Counted from the stretch's first letter, positions 17,969 through 27,101 are shown. The stretch is 64,000 nucleotides of DNA from Pseudomonadota bacterium (GCA_021324755.1 JAJPIL010000022.1:1-64000), one strand, 5' to 3'. Made by a program: numbers and translations. Notes: generated from the sequence alone by a model not told the origin.

Positions 17969-18351
17969 TGCTCAGAAGTACAGCGGCGTGTTGCGCGTAC
18001 CTTCAGCTAGCTAGGGAAAGTCAATGCAAAAGCTACGGCGTTCCCAGCCAAGATTACTTTGAACCAGTATCTTGGCCGCGGCTTACGAAAAGCGGGTTTT
18101 CGGTCCAGGGCTTTCAGGTAGATTGAGAAGGCGGACCGGGAGCCTTGCGGGCCCTAATGCGGCTGGAGGTGACTTAAAACGGTTTCCACTCAGCTCTTGA
18201 AAAAAGCACACCTTGTGCCGGTAGCGAAGGCTCGGTACGGCAAGCTCACTGAAATTGGCAGTCAGGGGCTTGCGCTAACCCGCCCAAGACAAATTTGAAG
18301 TTTGGGCGGTTGGGCAGGGCGGCGCAAGCCCAACTCCTGCCGATAATTTCC
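17969..18351. other. Convergent intergenic region with a large hairpin
   Basis: The 383 bases lie between the ends of the cupin gene and an alanine-zipper lipoprotein gene. The only clear structure is the hairpin at 18257-18341, listed separately. No gene is supported. Confidence 0.4.
18257..18341. terminator. Large nested hairpin, probable transcription end
   Basis: Three nested stems are visible: GGCAG (18257-18261) with CTGCC (18337-18341), GGGCTTGCGC (18266-18275) with its perfect complement (18322-18331), and CCGCCCAA (18280-18287) with TTGGGCGG (18302-18309). It sits 10 bases from the stop of the minus-strand lipoprotein gene and between convergent genes. No long U-tract follows, so it may instead be a structured RNA or a repeat-derived palindrome. 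Confidence 0.5.
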
Positions 18352-18717
18352 TTATGAGCTTGACTTGGCCTTGTGAGCCCGACGATGGCGGCGATGATGC
18401 GACATGGCTCTACGTCGCGGCATCGAGGCCGACGTTTTCTCGGCTATAGCCTCAGCACGCTCAGCCGCTGCTCGAGCGTCGTTAGCGGCTTGCTCAACGC
18501 GGCTTGCGGCAGCTTGCGCTTGCGCGGCAGCCTGTTGAGCCTGTGAAGCAGCTGCATCTGCGCGTGAAGCAGCTTGGTCAGCGCGGCTCGCTGCGTTCAT
18601 CGCCTCCTGAGCCGGGTCTGGCTTGTTCGAGGCACATCCGGCGAGCAAGCTCAGCGCCAACGCTGCTCCCGCTACCCTGGCAACTTTCGAGTGACGCGTA
18701 ATGAACTCGTGTATCAT
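18352..18717 (-). CDS. Alanine-zipper (Lpp-like) lipoprotein with basic His/Arg tail
   Basis: Predicted lipoprotein of 121 residues. The signal peptide ends in the lipobox LLAGC (Cys28). The mature part is a heptad-type coiled coil built of repeated AASRADAAASQAQ-like units, as in Lpp alanine-zipper proteins. The C-terminus RRRAMSHHRRHRRAHKAK is strongly basic and rich in His. A GGAGG site eight bases before the ATG fixes the start. A probable paralogue lies at 21156-21440, on the other side of groEL. It probably links the outer membrane to peptidoglycan or spans the periplasm; this role is inferred. Confidence 0.83.
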   Translation of the reverse strand: MIHEFITRHSKVARVAGAALALSLLAGCASNKPDPAQEAMNAASRADQAASRADAAASQAQQAAAQAQAAASRVEQAANDARAAAERAEAIAEKTSASMPRRRAMSHHRRHRRAHKAKSSS

Positions 18718-18889
18718 CCTCTATCCCTCCTTGAAGTTTTAGCGGCCACAAAATCTATTTTTGGTGGTCCGGTTAAACACAAACTAGGTTTGCTGCAATG
18801 CTGGCACAATGTTCTCTTACCTGCAAGAGGAAATCGAGTTTTCTGGATGGGGAAAATGTCCTCACGTTTGCTCGATTCCACCCTAGGAG

Positions 18890-20551
18890 TTAGAAATCTT
18901 CGTCGCCGAAGTCCTCAAGTCCGTGGCTATGGTCGCCGGCGCCGTGAGGCATCGGCGTCTTCTTTTTCGGTTTTTCCGCTATTGTAGCCTCGGTGGTGAT
19001 CAGCAACGAAGCGACGCTTGCAGCGTTCTCGAGCGCGGTGCGCACGACTTTCACGGGATCGATCACACCCGCGGCCTCGAGCGGTTCGAGCCTCTCGGTC
19101 CGAGCGTTGAAGCCAAAATCGCCTTCACCCTCTAGAACGCGGTGGTAGATAAGCGACGGGTCGCTGCCGGCGTTGTAAGCGATCTGCTTGAGCGGTTCGG
19201 CCAAGGCGCGCAGAACAACCTCCGCCCCGCTCTTTCGATCGCCTTCTAGTCCGAGCTGTTTGATTTGCTCCTCCAGGTAGTTTTGTGCTCTGACCAAAGC
19301 GACACCGCCTCCGGGCACTACGCCCTCCTCGACCGCCGCTCGAAGCGCGTTCACCGCATCTTCGACTCGAGCCTTCTTCTCTTTAAGTTCAGGTTCAGTT
19401 GCGGCTCCAACCTTGATGACTGCCACGCCTGCAGCGAGCTTGGCGAGCCGTTCTTGAAGTTTTTCGCGGTCGTATTCGGAAGTCGTCTCTTTGATTCTGT
19501 TACGAATCTGTTCGATCCGGCCCTGAATGTCTGCTTTCTTTCCGGCGCCGCCCACGATAGTGGTGTTATCTTTGTCGATAGTGACCCTGCTTGCGCGGCC
19601 AAAGCTATCCATTTTGACGTTCTCGAGCTTAATCCCAAGTTCCTCTGCGATCAGCCTGCCTCCGGTCAGGATCGCGATATCTTCGAGCATCTCCTTCCGA
19701 CGCTCTCCGAAGCCAGGTGCTTTGACCGCAGCCACTTTTAGCGTGCCGCGCAGCTTGTTCACTACAAGCGTGGCCAATGCTTCGCCTTCGACGTCTTCCG
19801 CGATGATTAGCAGAGCTCGACCTTCACGCAGCACGAGCTCGAGCACCGGTATGAGCTCGCGCACGTTGGAAATCTTCTTTTCGTGGATGAGAATCAGTGG
19901 CTCTTGAAGCTCGACCGTCATTTTTTCTGGGTCGGTCACAAAGTAGGGCGACAAGTAGCCGCGGTCGAAACGCATTCCTTCGACCACCTCGAGCGTGGTC
20001 TGTAGGCCTCGCGCCTCTTCCACCGTGATGACGCCCTCTTTGCCTACCTTCTGCATCGCCTCAGCTACGATCGAGCCGAGCGTCTGATCGCCGTTGGCCG
20101 CGATCGTGGCCACATGTTCCATCTGGCGAGGCTCCTTCACCTCTTTTGCCATTTGCTTGAGGTACTCGGAAACTTTCTGGACCGCAAGGTCGATCCCGCG
20201 CTTGAGCTCCATCGGCGCGGCGCCCGCCGCCAGCAGTTTAATTCCTTCACGCAAAATCGCCCTGGCGAGTACAGTCGCCGTAGTTGTACCGTCGCCGGCA
20301 ACGTCTTGGGTCTTTTGTGCGACCTCTCGAATCAGCTTGGCGCCCAAATTCTCGAACTTGTCCTCGAATTCAAGCTCTCTGACAACTGTGACACCGTCCT
20401 TCGTAACCAGGGGTGCGCCAAAGCTCCGCTGTATCAGAACGTTTCGCCCTTTAGGGCCCAACGTTACTCTAGCTGCTTCGGCTACCAAAGTCGCTCCTGC
20501 GATAATCCCAGCACGCGCCCGTTCGTGAAGTTCAACAACCTTGGCCGGCAT
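18890..20551 (-). CDS. groEL: 60 kDa chaperonin GroEL
   Basis: ATP-driven protein-folding chamber subunit, 553 residues. Family blocks are all present: [43 protein letters not shown] (catalytic Asp region), [23 protein letters not shown], and [15 protein letters not shown]. No groES is upstream, and no CIRCE operator (GAGTGCTAA-type) is seen in the 600 bases before it. The C-terminus lacks the usual Gly-Gly-Met repeats and ends instead in a Lys/Pro stretch, then [15 protein letters not shown]. The upstream GGAGGTG is about 13 bases from the ATG, further than usual. These traits suggest a secondary GroEL copy. Confidence 0.95.
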   Translation of the reverse strand: MPAKVVELHERARAGIIAGATLVAEAARVTLGPKGRNVLIQRSFGAPLVTKDGVTVVRELEFEDKFENLGAKLIREVAQKTQDVAGDGTTTATVLARAILREGIKLLAAGAAPMELKRGIDLAVQKVSEYLKQMAKEVKEPRQMEHVATIAANGDQTLGSIVAEAMQKVGKEGVITVEEARGLQTTLEVVEGMRFDRGYLSPYFVTDPEKMTVELQEPLILIHEKKISNVRELIPVLELVLREGRALLIIAEDVEGEALATLVVNKLRGTLKVAAVKAPGFGERRKEMLEDIAILTGGRLIAEELGIKLENVKMDSFGRASRVTIDKDNTTIVGGAGKKADIQGRIEQIRNRIKETTSEYDREKLQERLAKLAAGVAVIKVGAATEPELKEKKARVEDAVNALRAAVEEGVVPGGGVALVRAQNYLEEQIKQLGLEGDRKSGAEVVLRALAEPLKQIAYNAGSDPSLIYHRVLEGEGDFGFNARTERLEPLEAAGVIDPVKVVRTALENAASVASLLITTEATIAEKPKKKTPMPHGAGDHSHGLEDFGDEDF

Positions 20552-21155
20552 CGGTCTAAGTTTACACCTCCTTACCGATTGGCTGCGGAATCAGTATTGC
20601 GATCGGGCAGGCCAAGATAATCCTGCCCCAGACGAGCCGTTCTTAAGTTAATCATGAATTCAAGCTTTGCAAGGAGAATTTTCGACTAACTTTGGAACTC
20701 TCTTCCAGACGCAAGAAATGATTCTCCATACGCTCTTCACAGGGTGTCGGACACACTTGCACCTGTTCTCATCCAGCTTCTCGAGGTAAGACCAAAGAGC
20801 GAAGCTCGCTCTGAATCTGACCCAGTCGGCGGTCAGATGCGCGTTTGCCTAAAAGAGCTGGTAAAAGCGCGCCTTGAGTCTAGGTGAGCGAAAACTACGC
20901 GATGGATTTGCTGACAGCTATGCGAATAGCAGATAAAGCTAACAGAAAAGCAATACCTGCCAGCGAATATTCCGCATGCTCTGGGTCGAACAAAAAACTC
21001 GAGCGAGGTGTCGATGCGTTAATGCCCCGCCGAGATTCCCAGTTTTTCGCAACTAATTAAACTTCTCACGGCGCAAAAGGCGGAAAAAGATAATTTTCCG
21101 CCTTCTGCCCCAGGGCAAACAGTGCTTACCTTCGGCTTGGAGCTGCGGCTGCGCG
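20552..21155. other. Intergenic region upstream of groEL
   Basis: The 604 bases separate groEL from the next minus-strand gene and should carry the groEL promoter. I see neither CIRCE nor a clear heat-shock sigma promoter. A strong terminator for the upstream lipoprotein gene lies at 21077-21104. No gene is supported. Confidence 0.4.
21077..21104 (-). terminator. Rho-independent terminator of the alanine-zipper lipoprotein gene
   Basis: Perfect 11-base stem, AAGGCGGAAAA (21077-21087) and TTTTCCGCCTT (21094-21104), with a 6-base loop. Read on the minus strand it is followed by TTTTG. It lies 52 bases past the stop of the gene at 21156-21440. Confidence 0.8.
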
Positions 21156-21440
21156 CTACTTCAGCACTGACGTCCTGAATCCTGCCTCGAGGCGAGCCAC
21201 CGCATCGCGGGCTCGTCGCGCTGCGTCTTCAGCGCTAGCCGCTTGCTGCTCAGCGCGCTGCGCTGCAGCCTGCGCCTGCTGGGCAGCTTGCGTAGCCCGG
21301 TTAGCGGCTGCCTCCGCATTATCGGCGCCAGCCTTGGCGCGCACCGTTGCCTGATTGATTTGCTCCATGTTTGGTCCGCACGCAGCTAACAAGGTTGTTA
21401 CCCCTAAAGCTGCGAGCCAACTAAGCGACGACCTCTTCAT
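21156..21440 (-). CDS. Alanine-zipper (Lpp-like) lipoprotein
   Basis: Predicted lipoprotein of 94 residues with signal peptide and lipobox LLAAC (Cys21). The mature chain is a coiled coil of Ala-rich heptads (AEAAANRATQAAQQAQAAAQRAEQQAAS). A GGGAGGTG site seven bases before the ATG supports the start, and a strong terminator follows. It resembles the protein at 18352-18717 but lacks that protein's basic tail. Lpp-type proteins form trimers that tie the outer membrane to the cell wall; whether this one does is inference. Confidence 0.83.
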   Translation of the reverse strand: MKRSSLSWLAALGVTTLLAACGPNMEQINQATVRAKAGADNAEAAANRATQAAQQAQAAAQRAEQQAASAEDAARRARDAVARLEAGFRTSVLK

Positions 21441-21812
21441 CCGCGTACACCTCCCTGCGTAGGTCTAAAACAAGCATTCCAGAACCCGATCCCGAGCGAA
21501 GCGAGACCGCCCACTTCGACTGCGCCCATACTGACAAATCTGCGCCGCTAACGCAAGCATACCAGCACTTCCAAGGTACAAGGCTTTTTCCCACTTCGCA
21601 TCGCCTCTCCTTCCTATCGCGAGATGGAGGTAGCGGCGAAATTCGTGGGTGGCGGTAAACCGTGCGTCCCAAGTGCGCGGGTGGTCGAGCTTTGCGCTTT
21701 ACAAGTTATTCCGAGCGAGCAAGCGAAACGCTATCATTTATCTGAGTAGGTCGGGCCCGTATTCAGCGGTTGCAACGAGTAAGTTAAGCGTGGCGCAGGA
21801 CTTGGACTGTTT

Positions 21813-22280
21813 ATGATGGGGGGCTTGCCTGGGTCGGTCGAGATTTTCGACGCAACCCGTGATGACTTGCCTGAGATTGTGCAGATTGAGCGACTTTGTT
21901 TTCAGCAGCCTTGGAGCCGAGGTTCGTTTGAGCGCGAATTAACCTTGCCATTCTCGCGGCTCATAGTCGCACGGGTCAACAATTCAACGGTGGGATTTCT
22001 GTGCCGCTGGCTGATTGCGGGCGAGATGCACATCCTCAATTTGGCTGTCCACCCGAAGCTTCGTAGGTTGGGCATCGCCAGCCGCCTGTTGGGGTACGCG
22101 TTGGAGGAAGCACGGACAAAAGACGCAACGGTAGTCACGCTCGAGGTCCGTCGCACGAATCTCGCTGCGCAAAACCTTTATCGCAAATTCCAGTTCGAGG
22201 AGAGGCGGCTTAGGAGAAACTATTACGGCCCTGGTGAAGACGCCCTCGTTATGGAGCGACGACTGCGCTCCGAGAGCTAG
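21813..22280 (+). CDS. rimI: Ribosomal protein S18-alanine N-acetyltransferase RimI (GNAT family)
   Basis: Acetyltransferase of 155 residues. The order DLPEIVQIERLCFQQPWS, then FLCRWLIAGEMHILNLAVHPKLRR, the acetyl-CoA loop RRLGIASRLL, and EVRRTNLAAQNLYRKFQFEE with RRNYY at the end is the RimI pattern. RimI acetylates the N-terminus of S18. In many genomes it lies beside tsaB/tsaD; here tsaD is 12 kb away. Another GNAT activity remains possible. Confidence 0.87.
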   Translation: MMGGLPGSVEIFDATRDDLPEIVQIERLCFQQPWSRGSFERELTLPFSRLIVARVNNSTVGFLCRWLIAGEMHILNLAVHPKLRRLGIASRLLGYALEEARTKDATVVTLEVRRTNLAAQNLYRKFQFEERRLRRNYYGPGEDALVMERRLRSES

Positions 22281-22392
22281 GTAAGCCGATTGCTGCAGTA
22301 GCTGCGGATGCTCTTGGTTTACGACATTTCGCCGCTGCGTCTGAGCGATTAACGCGCCAAGAAAAATACTAGCTTTGATTAGGTCAACGTAC

Positions 22393-22398
22393 TATAAT
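22393..22398 (+). promoter_or_regulatory. Probable -10 element upstream of carD
   Basis: A consensus TATAAT lies 94 bases before the carD start. A TTGATT at 22375-22380 is only 12 bases upstream, too close for a standard -35, so only the -10 match is supported. Confidence 0.35.
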
Positions 22399-22491
22399 TT
22401 TGGGGAGCAGCATCCGGACGCGTGCTTTTTCGGCAAGCTAAGAGGGTAACTTCCCCACATCGCAATCCGTAACTTTTGGCGAAGGTGTCAC

Positions 22492-22983
22492 ATGGCCCTA
22501 GTGTTTAAGAAGGGAGAAAAGGTTGTTTATCCGGCGCACGGAGTCGCCGTAATCGAGGGTATTCAAACGCGAGCCATCTCTGGCACCGAACGCAAGTACT
22601 ACCTTTTGCGTATCCTTGACACTCAGATGACCATCATGGTTCCAACCGACAATGTCGACGCGGTTGGCTTGCGCCGGGTTATCGGAAAAGACACGGTGCA
22701 AAAGATCTACCGGATTTTGCGCGAGCGCAAGGTTCGAGTAGACAGCCAGACGTGGAACCGGCGATATCGGGAGTATACAGAAAAAATCAAGACGGGCTCC
22801 CCTTTGGAGATTGCCAAGGTACTGCGCGACCTTCTCGTGCTCAAGGCGGATAAAGACCTTTCGTTCGGTGAGAGGAAAATTTTGGACACCGCGCGAAATC
22901 TATTGGTCAAGGAACTGTCGATTGCACAGGACCACCCTGAAGAGAAAATACTCGAGGAGCTAAACGTCTTGTTCAACAACTAG
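22492..22983 (+). CDS. carD: CarD-family transcriptional regulator
   Basis: RNA-polymerase-binding regulator of 163 residues. The N-terminal RID domain (about residues 1-60) shows FKKGEKVVYPAHGVAVIEGI and RKYYLLRILDTQMTIMVPTDN, the CarD/CdnL/TRCF pattern that contacts the beta subunit. The helical C-terminal domain follows, with SPLEIAKVLRDLLVLKADKDLSFGER, the DNA-interacting part. CarD proteins stabilise open complexes at many promoters. ispD follows 144 bases downstream, a pairing often seen in deltaproteobacteria. Confidence 0.95.
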   Translation: MALVFKKGEKVVYPAHGVAVIEGIQTRAISGTERKYYLLRILDTQMTIMVPTDNVDAVGLRRVIGKDTVQKIYRILRERKVRVDSQTWNRRYREYTEKIKTGSPLEIAKVLRDLLVLKADKDLSFGERKILDTARNLLVKELSIAQDHPEEKILEELNVLFNN

Positions 22984-23127
22984 CGGCGGTTGCTATGGTG
23001 GGTTGAGGGCTTTGCCTGGGTGTTAAAAAGCAGTAGGCCGCGTTTTGCAACTTTTGGCCCTCAGACGAGCTAATTCCTCACTTTCCCACCTCGCTGGAAG
23101 AGCCGTTCAGGAGATTTCTGGCGGCGT

Positions 23128-23862
23128 GTGGCTTGGCTGGCTGGTGCCGTGCCTGATCAGGGACCTTTTTGGCGCGCTTCCGCGATAATAGTGGCTGCCG
23201 GATGGGGCAGAAGGCTTGGTTTAGGTGTCCCCAAGGCGTTTGTCGAGCTTTGTGGGCGGCCGCTTTTTTACTACCCGCTTCGTGTGGTCGAGACAATCCC
23301 GGAAATCTTTGAAGCTATCTTGACGGTTCCGGCAGGCTTGGAAGCTGCTGCTGAAGAATTGCTGGCCGGGATGGAAGTTAATCTGCCGGTCAAGGTCGTT
23401 GCGGGAGGCGAGAGGCGGCAGGATTCGGTCGAGGCGGGCCTGCGGCTTGTGAGCGCCGAGAGCGAGCTGATCGTCGTGCACGACGCTGCTCGTCCCAATG
23501 CTCCGAGTGAGTTCTTCCGCTCCTGTCTTGCGGCGGCAGCACAATGGGGCGCGGCGCTTTGCGCGATTCCAGTCGCTGACACGCTCAAGCGTGTCGAGCA
23601 TGACGTCGTGTTGGGTACCGTGCCGCGCCAGGGTCTATATCAGGCGCAGACTCCGCAGGCGTTTCGCGCCTCGCTGCTCAAGGCCGCGCACGATAAGGCC
23701 AAGGCGCATGGATGGGAGGTGACCGACGACGCCGAGCTAGTGGAGCGTTTAGGTGCTCAGGTGCGCGTCGTTGAAGGCTCAGCACATAATTTAAAGATTA
23801 CGACCAAACACGACCTGGTTATAGCGGAGATTTTGCTGCGGGAGCTCAAGAGTAAAAGTTGA
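23128..23862 (+). CDS. ispD: 2-C-methyl-D-erythritol 4-phosphate cytidylyltransferase
   Basis: Third step of the MEP isoprenoid pathway, making CDP-ME from MEP and CTP. Seen: IIVAAGWGRRLGLGVPKAFVEL (CTP-binding loop, about residues 20-41), GGERRQDSVEAGL, VHDAARPNAP, IPVADTLKRV, LYQAQTPQAFR, TDDAELVERLG and NLKITTKHDL. The 244-residue length includes a short N-terminal extension; the GTG start is tentative, with a second GTG at 23152. The usual partner ispF is not next to it: the following gene, larE, faces the other way. Confidence 0.94.
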   Translation: MAWLAGAVPDQGPFWRASAIIVAAGWGRRLGLGVPKAFVELCGRPLFYYPLRVVETIPEIFEAILTVPAGLEAAAEELLAGMEVNLPVKVVAGGERRQDSVEAGLRLVSAESELIVVHDAARPNAPSEFFRSCLAAAAQWGAALCAIPVADTLKRVEHDVVLGTVPRQGLYQAQTPQAFRASLLKAAHDKAKAHGWEVTDDAELVERLGAQVRVVEGSAHNLKITTKHDLVIAEILLRELKSKS

Positions 23863-23920
23863 CGAGCAAACTAGAATTGAGCGATTTTTATCGAGTAAGA
23901 GGAGCGAAAGCTTTAACCCA

Positions 23921-24763
23921 TTACTCGCGAGCGTCAACTACTGAAGCGTTTGGCACAACGATTCCCTCGTTGAGCGAACCTGAACGAAAACCCTTTAGGT
24001 CCAAAGCCACAAAGCGAAAGCCAATCTGGTTGAATTCGCGAGCAATCACCTCGCTTACTTGTGGATCGAGCGCGCGAGCCATTTCGTGACGCTCGAGCTC
24101 GAGGCGCGCGACGTCTCCGTGATAACGTACGCGGACGACCTTGAAGCCAAGCTGGCGCAAGATTCGCTCGCCACGTTCGACCTTGCTCAATGCTTCCAGC
24201 GTAATTCGCGTGCCATAAGGAAAGCGCGAAGAAAGACATGGAGAGGATGGTCGGTCCCAGGTTTTGAGACCTAGCTGGCGCGAGAGTTCGCGTATCTCCG
24301 CTTTAGTCAGAGACGCTTCCACCAGCGGGTGGCGAACTTGCTTTTGTTCGGCAGCCTTAATTCCGGGGCGATAGTCGCGCAAATCGTCAAGATTAAGGCC
24401 ATCGACAATATTGCGAATCCCAAGCTTTTTCGCAGTCGCCTCGCACAGCTCAAAAAGATTGCTTTTACACAAGTAGCAGCGGTTTATCGGGTTAGACGCA
24501 TAACCTGGAATTTCCAGTTCGTTAGACTCGACAACCAGATGACGGACACCTAGCAGCCTAGCCAACTCGCGAGCCGACTCGAGGTCCTCTCGCGGCATGG
24601 TGGGCGAGCTCGTGGTCAGGGCAACGACTTTATCGCCTAGCACTTCGGAGGCGACTTTCAGTAGAAAACTTGAATCGACGCCACCCGAAAAAGCGACCAG
24701 CACCGATTCCATCGGTGCCAAGAGGCTACGTAAGTGAGCGAGCTTTTGCGCTAGACCGTCCAT
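23921..24763 (-). CDS. larE: ATP-dependent sulfur transferase LarE, three-cysteine type
   Basis: LarE activates the carboxylates of pyridinium-3,5-biscarboxylate mononucleotide with ATP and installs sulfur for the nickel-pincer cofactor of lactate racemase-type enzymes. The 280-residue protein has the PP-loop SGGVDS at 26-31, then NRCYLCK with Cys96 and Cys99, and DRPSSPCLSSRFPYG with Cys176. Cys176 matches the sacrificial cysteine of Lactobacillus LarE. The extra CxxC marks the subgroup thought to hold a [4Fe-4S] cluster instead. Neither larB nor larC is in the window. The gene lies downstream of cysK on the same strand, 113 bases apart. Confidence 0.87.
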   Translation of the reverse strand: MDGLAQKLAHLRSLLAPMESVLVAFSGGVDSSFLLKVASEVLGDKVVALTTSSPTMPREDLESARELARLLGVRHLVVESNELEIPGYASNPINRCYLCKSNLFELCEATAKKLGIRNIVDGLNLDDLRDYRPGIKAAEQKQVRHPLVEASLTKAEIRELSRQLGLKTWDRPSSPCLSSRFPYGTRITLEALSKVERGERILRQLGFKVVRVRYHGDVARLELERHEMARALDPQVSEVIAREFNQIGFRFVALDLKGFRSGSLNEGIVVPNASVVDARE

Positions 24764-24876
24764 CCGTGGCGCCTTCCGTCACACGCAATTCTGATTGTGC
24801 TTAATGCTCACCACCATGTGCCACACGATTTATTTTGATGCGATCCCCATGCGATTCAACGCGGGCTTTCTGCCTT

Positions 24877-25818
24877 TTAGATACCCTCGTACTGGAAGAG
24901 GTCGGTGGTCAAGTAGCGCTCGCCGGAATCGCAGAACACTGTGGCAACCACCTTGCCCGGTCCAAGCCTGCGTGCGATCCGTACCGCGGCACAACAGTTC
25001 GCGCCGGCCGATATCCCCATCAACAGTCCTTCTTCCCGAGCCAAGCGTCGCGCCCAGATCGCGGCTTCCTCGTCGCTGACCGTCATGACCTCGTCGTAGA
25101 TTTTTTGGTCCAAAATCTCCGGAATAAAACCGGCACCGATGCCCTGGATCTTGTGAAACCCTGGCTCTCCTCCTGACAGCACCGGGGAATTTTCCGGCTC
25201 GACTGCCACGATCAGCACGTCATCTTTGAACCGCTCGCGCAGGTAATGCCCCACGCCAGTGATAGTTCCGCCTGTTCCCACGCCTGCGACGAAAGCGTCA
25301 ATCCGTGGCAGCTGCCGAACAAGCTCGGGGCCTGTAGTTTCATAGTGTATTTGAGGGTTTGCGGGATTCGAGAACTGTTGCGGCATAAAGTAGTCGGGAT
25401 GCTCCTGGACAAGCTCGTGGGCCTTCGCTATCGCCGCGTGCATTCCGCGACTATCTGGCGTCAGAATGACCTGGGCGCCGTAGCCTGCCAAAAGCGAGCG
25501 TCGCTCTTCGCTCATCGTATCCGGCATCGTTAAAATTAGGCGATAGCCCTTGACGGCCGCAATCATCGCCAAACCTATGCCGGTGTTGCCGGAAGTCGGC
25601 TCGACTATCGTGCCCCCGGGTTTGAGGCGTCCTTCGCGTTCGGCGCGCTCGATCATGGCAAGGCAGATACGGTCTTTGACGCTGCCGCCGGGGTTGAACG
25701 TCTCCACCTTGGCCCACACTTCCGCGTCTTGCGCGCCCACGACGCGGTTAAGACGCACTACCGGAGTTCGTCCGATGAGCTCCGTGGGTGAATGTGCAAC
25801 GCTTATCGGCATCGGCAA
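24877..25818 (-). CDS. cysK: Cysteine synthase A (O-acetylserine sulfhydrylase)
   Basis: PLP enzyme making cysteine from O-acetylserine and sulfide, 313 residues. The PLP lysine is Lys48 in [27 protein letters not shown] is the substrate-binding loop, and [15 protein letters not shown] binds the PLP phosphate. The IPEILD and [16 protein letters not shown] parts fit CysK rather than cystathionine beta-synthase, with no extra domain. larE follows on the same strand, so sulfur supply and sulfur transfer may be co-expressed. Confidence 0.94.
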   Translation of the reverse strand: MPMPISVAHSPTELIGRTPVVRLNRVVGAQDAEVWAKVETFNPGGSVKDRICLAMIERAEREGRLKPGGTIVEPTSGNTGIGLAMIAAVKGYRLILTMPDTMSEERRSLLAGYGAQVILTPDSRGMHAAIAKAHELVQEHPDYFMPQQFSNPANPQIHYETTGPELVRQLPRIDAFVAGVGTGGTITGVGHYLRERFKDDVLIVAVEPENSPVLSGGEPGFHKIQGIGAGFIPEILDQKIYDEVMTVSDEEAAIWARRLAREEGLLMGISAGANCCAAVRIARRLGPGKVVATVFCDSGERYLTTDLFQYEGI

Positions 25819-26050
25819 AATTAAATCACACTTCTTAAGCCTGTGCGATACGGTTGCAAAATCCTATTGAGCCAAAAACATGCTGCAAAGCCTTAAGCTA
25901 GAGCTAGCTCGCGCGGCTTCGATCTGAAAAACGATCCGAGGCGACAGCCGGTAGGTGCGTTGCACCTTAAGCTTGCGATGTACGAACAGACAAAGGTTTG
26001 CGACACCGGTTTTACAATTGCGCAAGACCGATGTGTTTACGGATGCGTTT

Positions 26051-27055
26051 ATGGATGAAGGGCGCGAGCGGGTCTTGGTGATTTTCCCAGGTGCTTTGGG
26101 AGACCTTGTATGTTTGCTGCCCACGTTGAGGGGGATAGCCCGCCGACATTGTGAAGCTTTTATCGAGCTTATGGCTACGCCGTCGGTAGGCAACTTCTTC
26201 GTGGGGCGGGCGGTTTTGAGACCCGAATTGTCGTGCAACTTACAAGAGGCGGGCCGTGGCATGTTCTTCTCGGTTGCTGAAGCCTACTCGATTGACCGTC
26301 GCGAGGTCACGAATCTTTTTACCGGCAGTCAAGACGGGCTGCACTATTCACGTGGATTCTTTAACAAATTCGCCCACGTTTACTCATTTTTTGCATCCCA
26401 GGAGCCTGTTTTCCGACGCTCCTTGCTTCAGGTGGTAGGCGGTCGGGCGAGTTTCGCGCGGTTTTGTCCGGCTGACGGTCGTCACATAGCTCAGGCCTAT
26501 GCGGCGGAGTTAGGCCTAAACTTGAACGAAGATGAGCTTTACGGTGGCCATCCATGGGTTATCGCAACTCATCGGGACCGCCAGCTGGCCAGGCAAGCGC
26601 TAGAATCGTCGAAATTCGAGCATAAGGATTTCATTGTACTGATGCCCGGAAGCGGGAGCCCGAATAAAAACTGGCCGGCGGAAAAATTCGCTGCTCTCGC
26701 ACGCGAGCTCCATCACCGCTTTGGCGTTGTCGCTTTGTTAGGACCAGCCGAAAAGGGAATCAGAACAACTTTCCAAGGCACCGCGTGCACAGTTATGGAA
26801 GGTCTCGAGCTCTCGACGGTGGCCGGCCTTATGAGCCTCGCGAAAGCCTTTGTCGGCAACGACTCCGGTGTGTCCCATTTAGCGGCGGCTCTCGGAGTGC
26901 CGGGCGTCGTGCTATTTGGCCCCACAGAACCATCGCGATGGAGGCCGCTAGGTAACGTCGCAGTGCTACATTGTCGGCAGCTCGAAAGTCTAGGCGTAAG
27001 CCAGGTTTTGCTAGCTTTGGAGCAGAAACTAACATCAATAGGCCCTCTGGGCTAA
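26051..27055 (+). CDS. Glycosyltransferase family 9 (heptosyltransferase-like)
   Basis: Probable lipopolysaccharide-core glycosyltransferase, about 334 residues from the ATG at 26051; the frame is open 32 codons further upstream but that part lacks similarity. The N-terminal ILVIFPGALGDLV-type block is present (RVLVIFPGALGDLVCLLPTL). The C-terminal half shows IVLMPGSGSPNKNWPAEKFAALA, FVGNDSGVSHLAAALGVPGVVLFGPTEPSRWRP, which bind the ADP-sugar in heptosyltransferases. No other LPS gene is adjacent, so the acceptor is unknown. It is divergent from cysK. Confidence 0.86.
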   Translation: MDEGRERVLVIFPGALGDLVCLLPTLRGIARRHCEAFIELMATPSVGNFFVGRAVLRPELSCNLQEAGRGMFFSVAEAYSIDRREVTNLFTGSQDGLHYSRGFFNKFAHVYSFFASQEPVFRRSLLQVVGGRASFARFCPADGRHIAQAYAAELGLNLNEDELYGGHPWVIATHRDRQLARQALESSKFEHKDFIVLMPGSGSPNKNWPAEKFAALARELHHRFGVVALLGPAEKGIRTTFQGTACTVMEGLELSTVAGLMSLAKAFVGNDSGVSHLAAALGVPGVVLFGPTEPSRWRPLGNVAVLHCRQLESLGVSQVLLALEQKLTSIGPLG

Positions 27056-27085
27056 GTCTTTCGGCTTGTCTACCCGACCGTTTAG

Positions 27086-27101
27086 GTTCAACCGGGTGAA
27101 C
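27086..27101. promoter_or_regulatory. Palindrome GTTCA-N6-TGAAC upstream of htpX
   Basis: A 16-base inverted repeat lies about 200 bases before the htpX start and 17 bases before a TATAAT (27118-27123). The position suits an operator, but no regulator gene is nearby. Confidence 0.3.

Noticed and set aside
20552-20720. CIRCE heat-shock operator in front of groEL
   Set aside because: No TTAGCACTC or GAGTGCTAA half-site was found.
21421-21672. Small minus-strand frame upstream of the alanine-zipper lipoprotein
   Set aside because: It overlaps the lipoprotein signal sequence and ribosome binding site and has no domain.
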